Shown here one piece after another: positions 15,371 to 19,200 of a stretch of DNA of 19,200 nt (position 1 is the first letter of the stretch; every line of letters starts with the position of its first letter). Origin of the DNA: Deltaproteobacteria bacterium (GTDB lineage Bacteria > Desulfobacterota > DSM-4660 > Desulfatiglandales > Desulfatiglandaceae). Where the stretch lies: contig JABGPV010000073.1 in the NCBI GenBank assembly GCA_018644785.1, positions 1-19,200 of the forward strand. The letters are read 5' to 3'. The notes under the pieces were generated by a model. That model had not been told where the DNA came from, made no database searches, and saw only the letters and a program-made list of their open reading frames with translations. The position numbers were made by a program, and so were the translations under genes.

Positions 15371-16348
15371 CTATTTGATAGCGCCGATCTCTTTCCAGAA
15401 TCTGGCTGCACCCGGGTGCCACGGGATTGACATGCCTTTTGACATATCAAGCGTGGTCAAGCTCTTTGCCTTTGCGTGGCATTGTTTGAACTCATCCAAG
15501 TGATCTTTGCAGACCGTTTTGACAATTTGATAAACAAGGTCGGCATCAAGATCATTATAGGTAATGACAAGTCCAACCCATTTCAGAGCGGGCGTATCGG
15601 TTTTGATTTGCGGGTAGGCATTAGCGGGAATGACCGATTCCGCGTAGTATGGATACTTTTTCAGGATATTTGCCATCATTTTTTTGTCTATGGGAAGCAG
15701 TCGACATTTTGTGAGGGTGCAAAGGTCGACAAAGGTGGCGGCCGGAGTTCCAATGGTGTACATAGCCGCGTCGAGGGTCCTGTCCTTCAGGGCCTGAGAT
15801 TGCTCAGTGGCAGAGATGAACTGGGGCTTCAAGTCCTTATAGGTCAGCCCGTATTCCGCCAGGATTTTCTCGCTCATGTTGGCGCTTCCGCTTCCCGGGG
15901 GGCCAAAACCGACTTTTTTCCCTTTCAGGTCTTCAATCTTGTAAATATCCGTATCCGCACGGGCGATAATAAGGAGATCTATGCCCCAGAACGAAAAGAG
16001 GCCGCTGATTTTTGCAGGCGTTTTTCCCTTGTAAAGACCCGTCCCGGTTTCAGCAAAAAAGGCGACGCTCGGCATGACCATGGCCAAATTAGTTTTCTTT
16101 TCTTCCAATAGCCTCACATTCTCCCTGCTGGCGGCGGATGGATGTGCGGAAGCCTCTGTATTAGGCACATATTTATTGATTAGACTGCTGATAGCGCCAC
16201 CAGCCGGATACCAACTGCCACCGGTACTGGCAGTGGCTATAGACAAGAGGCGCTTGTCACCGGCAAATGTCTGAGTGGAAGTGGCTGCTGCTACCAATAC
16301 TGTCATACAAACACAAGAAATGGCCAATGTCATAATTCTTCTTTTCAT
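15371..16348 (-). CDS. TAXI-family TRAP transporter solute-binding protein
   Basis: A 325-residue periplasmic binding protein of the TAXI (TRAP-associated extracytoplasmic immunogenic) family. A signal peptide MKRRIMTLAISCVCMTVLVA runs to a likely cleavage after TFA (about residue 29). The family pattern STGGSWYPAGGAISSLINKY (41-60), the central GKKVGFGPPGSGSANMSEKIL and the region AAMYTIGTPAATFVDLC are all present. Length is normal. AAGGAGG sits 7 nt before the ATG. It feeds the fused TRAP permease encoded two genes on. Known TAXI ligands are few and include glutamate-like and small carboxylic compounds; the ligand here is unknown. A hairpin after the stop may raise its level over the permease. 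Confidence 0.92.
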   Translation of the reverse strand: MKRRIMTLAISCVCMTVLVAAATSTQTFAGDKRLLSIATASTGGSWYPAGGAISSLINKYVPNTEASAHPSAASRENVRLLEEKKTNLAMVMPSVAFFAETGTGLYKGKTPAKISGLFSFWGIDLLIIARADTDIYKIEDLKGKKVGFGPPGSGSANMSEKILAEYGLTYKDLKPQFISATEQSQALKDRTLDAAMYTIGTPAATFVDLCTLTKCRLLPIDKKMMANILKKYPYYAESVIPANAYPQIKTDTPALKWVGLVITYNDLDADLVYQIVKTVCKDHLDEFKQCHAKAKSLTTLDMSKGMSIPWHPGAARFWKEIGAIK

Positions 16349-16410
16349 TTTGATTCCTCCTTGGTCTTATAGTTATGAAACCTGAAACCCCTTACAAAAA
16401 ACCTTTGAAA

Positions 16411-16420
16411 TCACCTCCTT
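16411..16420 (-). other. Perfect Shine-Dalgarno sequence without a gene
   Basis: On the - strand AAGGAGGTGA lies just after the acyl-CoA synthetase stop and about 60 nt before the TAXI ATG, with no start codon at a useful distance. The TAXI gene has its own AAGGAGG. The extra site may be a ribosome standby site, or a leftover from a gene removed between the synthetase and TAXI genes. Confidence 0.35.
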
Positions 16421-16432
16421 TTCCTGGACTGA

Positions 16433-17965
16433 TCAATATTCGTTTTCTCTCTTTTCCTTTAAAACACGTTTAAGCGCTTTGCCTGACGGATTCCTGGGGA
16501 TCAAAGGGACAAAGGCGACTGTTTTTGGCTTTTTGTAGCCGGCGAGAAACTTCTTGCAGAAGTCGGTCACCTCCTGTTCATTAATGAACCGCCCTTCCCT
16601 CAGAACAACAAATGCCTTAACCGACTCTCCCCACGCCGGGTCAGGGACGCCGACTACGGCCACATCGGCAATAGCGGGATGCCTGATGAGAACCTCTTCA
16701 ATCTCCCTCGGGTAGATGTTTTCTCCGCCGCTGACGACCATGTCTTTTTTTCTGTCAACAATATAAAAGAAACCCTCTTCGTCTATTTTTGCCAGATCCC
16801 CGGTGTAAAGCCAGCCATTCCGAATAGCTTCTCGCGTGCCTTCCGGATCTTCGTGATAACCCTGCATGACGTTTGGTCCTCTACAGATCAATTCCCCAAC
16901 TTTACCTGGAAGCAGCGGCCTGTCATTTTCATCCACAACACGAACCTCTAAAAATGGCAGGGCTTTTCCTACAGACATATCTTTTCGCAAGGAGTCTTTC
17001 GCGTTGAGGATCGTGATGGAAGGGGATGCCTCAGTGCAACCATAGACATCATAAATGCCTTTAATATTAGGGAAAAAATCGAGGAGCTTTTCCTTGGTCT
17101 CCATGGGCAACTTGTCTGCTCCGGCAGTGCATTTGGTAATAGACCTGACGTCATATTTGTGAGCATTAGCATGTTGGATAAGCATGTTATAAAGAGCAGG
17201 AGCGCCGGACATAACAGTCGCTTTCTCCTTTTCGATAGTCTGGAGCAGAGACTCCGGCTCAAACTTCCGTATGAGAATGCTTGTTCCTCCAAGAGCCACC
17301 TGAATTGTGAAGTGATTATTTAATGCTGCGGCATGAAAGAGGGGCCCGACTATCAGGGCTTTCTCTCCTGGCTGGTCTTCTCTTCCGGAAATAGTATTGA
17401 ACAGGTTCCAGATTATATTGCGATGGGTAAGGATTACCCCCTTCGGCCTGCCCGTTGTCCCTGATGTGTACATGAGCTGGCATGGGTCGTCTTCGCAGAC
17501 GTGGGGCAGAGAGGATGAGGAACCCTCTCCACTGGAAATAAAATCCTCGTAAGTCGCTGCCGGAATGGAATTGCCATTATGGGGTGAAACAAAAAATTGA
17601 ACCGTCTCTAAACGTTCTTGAATGCCTGCAAAACGTGCTTCAAACTCTGGGTCATAAAAGAGTATCTTTGACTGGGAGTTGTTGAGGATGTAAAGGATTT
17701 CCGGCACAGCAAGTCGAAAGTTTACCGGCGTGGCAACCAGGCCCGCCTTAATAGCAGCAAAATACGTTTCAGCGAAATGAGCATTGTTAAAAAAGAGAAT
17801 CGCCACCCGATCGCCCTTTTTCAGGCCAGCCCTTAACATCGCGTTGGCAAGCCGGTTCGTCCTTTGATTAAATTCTTCAAAGCTCGATCTTCCCTCCTCG
17901 GAGATGACGACTGTTCTTTTCGGGAACTTATTGGCCGAATTAATCAACAGGTAACCCACATTCAT
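16433..17965 (-). CDS. AMP-forming acyl-CoA synthetase (ligase)
   Basis: A 510-residue member of the ANL superfamily that activates a carboxylic acid with ATP and CoA. Motifs in order are YTSGTTGRPKG (about 166-176), YGCTEASP in the adenylate-binding region, YTGDLAKIDEEGFFYIVDRKKD with the hinge, and the C-terminal catalytic lysine in NPSGKALKRVL (K496). The length is normal. Two in-frame ATGs exist, at 17971 and 17965; AAGAGG lies 7 nt before the second but only 1 nt before the first, so I choose 17965. That ATG forms an ATGA overlap with the IclR stop, so the regulator and synthetase are coupled. The acid activated is probably the transported compound or a cleavage product. Confidence 0.9.
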   Translation of the reverse strand: MNVGYLLINSANKFPKRTVVISEEGRSSFEEFNQRTNRLANAMLRAGLKKGDRVAILFFNNAHFAETYFAAIKAGLVATPVNFRLAVPEILYILNNSQSKILFYDPEFEARFAGIQERLETVQFFVSPHNGNSIPAATYEDFISSGEGSSSSLPHVCEDDPCQLMYTSGTTGRPKGVILTHRNIIWNLFNTISGREDQPGEKALIVGPLFHAAALNNHFTIQVALGGTSILIRKFEPESLLQTIEKEKATVMSGAPALYNMLIQHANAHKYDVRSITKCTAGADKLPMETKEKLLDFFPNIKGIYDVYGCTEASPSITILNAKDSLRKDMSVGKALPFLEVRVVDENDRPLLPGKVGELICRGPNVMQGYHEDPEGTREAIRNGWLYTGDLAKIDEEGFFYIVDRKKDMVVSGGENIYPREIEEVLIRHPAIADVAVVGVPDPAWGESVKAFVVLREGRFINEQEVTDFCKKFLAGYKKPKTVAFVPLIPRNPSGKALKRVLKEKRENEY

Positions 17966-18810
17966 TTGCATGCCTCTTGATCCGCACGAGTTGGAATCGC
18001 AGGATACGTTCCTTCGTAGCCCATAAACTCGGACAATTTCCGCCCCTGTTCGACAATTTCACGGGTGATATTTTCCAAAACGGGGGCTGTCGCCTCTTCT
18101 GAAGACATAGACAGATTTATGGCCGCTGCAACCCTTTTTTTATGGTTCAAAACGGGTACGCCAATAGAGTAAAGAGCCGGGGAAAGTTCGCAATTACAGA
18201 TACTGGTTCCCCTTTTTCTGGTTTGGTGAATATCTTCTATAAGCGCAGCCTTATCCACGATAGTCCGACTTGTCATTCTCTCAAGTTTCATGCTCCTCAC
18301 CCGCTTTCGCAATTCCTTATCTTCGAGAGAAGCAAGAAGGACCTTGCCGGAAGCCGTGCAATAACTGGGGAGTCTGGAACCCGCCCGAAGATCGTATTTC
18401 AGGAATTTGTGGACTTCGTGACGGTAGAGAAAGATTATCTCCGCGCCATCAAGTATGGCAACATTGACTGTTTTGTCGATACGCTTCGAGAACTCCTTAA
18501 GGTAGGATGAGGCTAACTTTGTCAGTTCCGAGCCATGAAGATACGAAAACCCGAGGGAAAGAACCCCCGGGCCGAGGTAGAACTCCTTGTATTTATTGCG
18601 GCCAAGGAATCCTAGCGCCATCAATGTATCTGTAAAGCGTTGGACCGCCGTTCTGTTCATTTTTGTTATTGCGGCCAATTCCGTGAGGGTCAGCCTGTTT
18701 CGTTCAGGTGAAAACGCCTGAAGAACAGACATTCCCCGAGCTAAAGCTTGAACAAAATGTTTGGGTTGACGGTCCATAATAAAATAACGGAGAGCGTTAA
18801 CGGTGTTCAT
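17962..18810 (-). CDS. IclR-family transcriptional regulator
   Basis: A regulator of up to 282 residues with an N-terminal winged helix-turn-helix (LTLTELAAITKMNRTAVQRF, about 40-60 of the long form) and a C-terminal GAF-like effector domain. Family signs in the latter are GAEIIFLYRHE, RAGSRLPSYCTASGKVLLA and IGVPVLNHKKRVAAAINLS. IclR proteins bind small acids or aromatic compounds and repress or activate adjacent catabolic genes. Two starts are possible: ATG 18810, or ATG 18777 (MDRQPKHFVQALARGMSVL), the latter giving 271 residues and matching the usual family N-terminus better. Neither has a clear Shine-Dalgarno sequence. The gene leads into the synthetase by an ATGA overlap and likely controls the module. 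Confidence 0.88.
   Translation of the reverse strand: MNTVNALRYFIMDRQPKHFVQALARGMSVLQAFSPERNRLTLTELAAITKMNRTAVQRFTDTLMALGFLGRNKYKEFYLGPGVLSLGFSYLHGSELTKLASSYLKEFSKRIDKTVNVAILDGAEIIFLYRHEVHKFLKYDLRAGSRLPSYCTASGKVLLASLEDKELRKRVRSMKLERMTSRTIVDKAALIEDIHQTRKRGTSICNCELSPALYSIGVPVLNHKKRVAAAINLSMSSEEATAPVLENITREIVEQGRKLSEFMGYEGTYPAIPTRADQEACK
18786..18802. promoter_or_regulatory. Possible operator near the IclR gene start
   Basis: AACG-GAGAG-CGTT (18786-18798) is an inverted repeat, overlapping the palindrome CGTTAACG (18795-18802). If IclR translation starts at 18777, both sit in the upstream leader, where an autoregulating IclR protein could bind. If translation starts at 18810 they are coding sequence. 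Evidence is only the symmetry. Confidence 0.2.
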
Positions 18811-18873
18811 TTTTATTCAACGATGAAACAGCCCGCCGGAAAAGTCAAGTCATTTTTGAAAAGAGCCCTTAGG

Positions 18874-19200
18874 TCATATTTGCTTGATCTTGATGCCCTG
18901 TATGATTGTTTCAATTTCCTCGAGCGCGCTTCGGGCCTCATCCGGAGACACCGGGAGAAATCTCACCTTGTTTTCCGGTCTCAACTGCCCCAACCGGTAA
19001 AGATCAGCGGAGATGACCGTGGCGATTTTTCGGTATCCTCCCGTGACAGTTTCTCCCAGTATGATAATGGGTTGACCGTCACCGGGGATTTGTATGGCCC
19101 CGGACACAACCCCTTCGGAGATAATTGATTTTTCCAAGTCTTCTTTTTCTTTGATCAAAGGTCCTTCCAACCGAATGCCGGTTCGGTCCAGTTGCTCCGT
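18874..19200 (-). CDS. pxpC: 5-oxoprolinase subunit C / KipA-family protein, C-terminal part
   Basis: The last 108 residues of a PxpC/KipA (biotin-dependent carboxylase-like, AHS2 domain) protein; the gene runs off the right edge. The visible part reads TEQLDRTGIRLEGP, then SEGVVSGAIQIPGDGQPIII, then TGGYRKIATVISADL and RLGQLRPENKVRFLPVS, all standard for the family. PxpC with PxpA and PxpB opens 5-oxoproline (pyroglutamate) using ATP; related proteins act in other amide or urea-type ring and carboxyl chemistry. PxpA and PxpB would be expected just beyond the window. The frame is intact here, unlike the broken copy at 8200-8443, with which it shares 27 identical nt. The gap to the IclR gene is 63 nt. 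Confidence 0.88.
   Translation of the reverse strand, partial: TEQLDRTGIRLEGPLIKEKEDLEKSIISEGVVSGAIQIPGDGQPIIILGETVTGGYRKIATVISADLYRLGQLRPENKVRFLPVSPDEARSALEEIETIIQGIKIKQI
19171..19197. repeat. 27-nt direct repeat, right copy
   Basis: Identical to 8200-8226 and in the same orientation, 10,971 nt away. Here it lies inside a continuous pxpC frame. The next three bases to the right differ from the left copy, consistent with a small deletion there that shifts the left copy's frame. Confidence 0.95.

Noticed and set aside
8200..19197. Classic transposon with the 27-nt matches as terminal or target-site repeats
   Set aside because: The repeats lie inside pxpC coding sequence, no transposase or integrase is encoded between them, and the fragment order (middle part left, C-terminus right, both - strand) does not fit simple insertion into one pxpC gene.
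1..19200. CRISPR array, tRNA or rRNA genes
   Set aside because: No regularly spaced repeat series and no recognisable tRNA or rRNA sequence was seen on either strand.

Overview
The window looks like chromosomal DNA of an anaerobic Gram-negative bacterium, most likely a Desulfobacterota ('deltaproteobacterial') relative. I infer this from the gene mix: a Liv-type ABC importer, TRAP-TAXI transport, CoA-thioester metabolism, and a REP-like GGGGTCTGTCCCC palindrome. No 16S or other marker gene is present, so the assignment is an inference. No tRNA, rRNA or CRISPR array was seen.

Left part (1-4370, + strand): a branched-chain amino acid/amide-type ABC importer operon, livK (5'-truncated by the window edge), livH, livM, livG, livF. 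The last four genes overlap or nearly touch, while livK and livH are separated by a 14-bp hairpin. The operon ends at a REP-like palindrome next to a decayed transposase tail (4374-4483, - strand).

Middle-left (4485-8197, - strand): a two-gene amino-acid decarboxylation unit, an AdiA-like decarboxylase followed by an AdiC/CadB-like antiporter. It is driven by a promoter region with three TGACAT boxes in a row.

Middle (8200-10777): a scar zone of gene fragments around one intact gene. It holds a decayed internal piece of pxpC (- strand), an acyl-CoA dehydrogenase without its N-terminal half and with a poly-G frameshift, an intact 3-hydroxyacyl-CoA dehydrogenase, and a deletion junction joining the N-terminus of an acyl-CoA synthetase to the C-terminus of an enoyl-CoA hydratase.

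Right part (10827-19200, all - strand): a catabolic module read right to left as pxpC (runs off the window), IclR regulator, acyl-CoA synthetase, TAXI binding protein, DUF1850 protein, fused TRAP permease, BKACE-type beta-keto acid cleavage enzyme, and zinc alcohol dehydrogenase. It reads as uptake of a small organic acid, oxidation of a hydroxyl group, cleavage of the beta-keto acid with acetyl-CoA, and CoA activation. The substrate is unknown.

The most notable structure is that pxpC sequence occurs at both ends of the right half, in the same orientation, sharing an exact 27-nt match (8200-8226 and 19171-19197). The left copy is broken and the right one is clean as far as it is visible. This points to duplication or rearrangement around an approximately 11-kb catabolic block.
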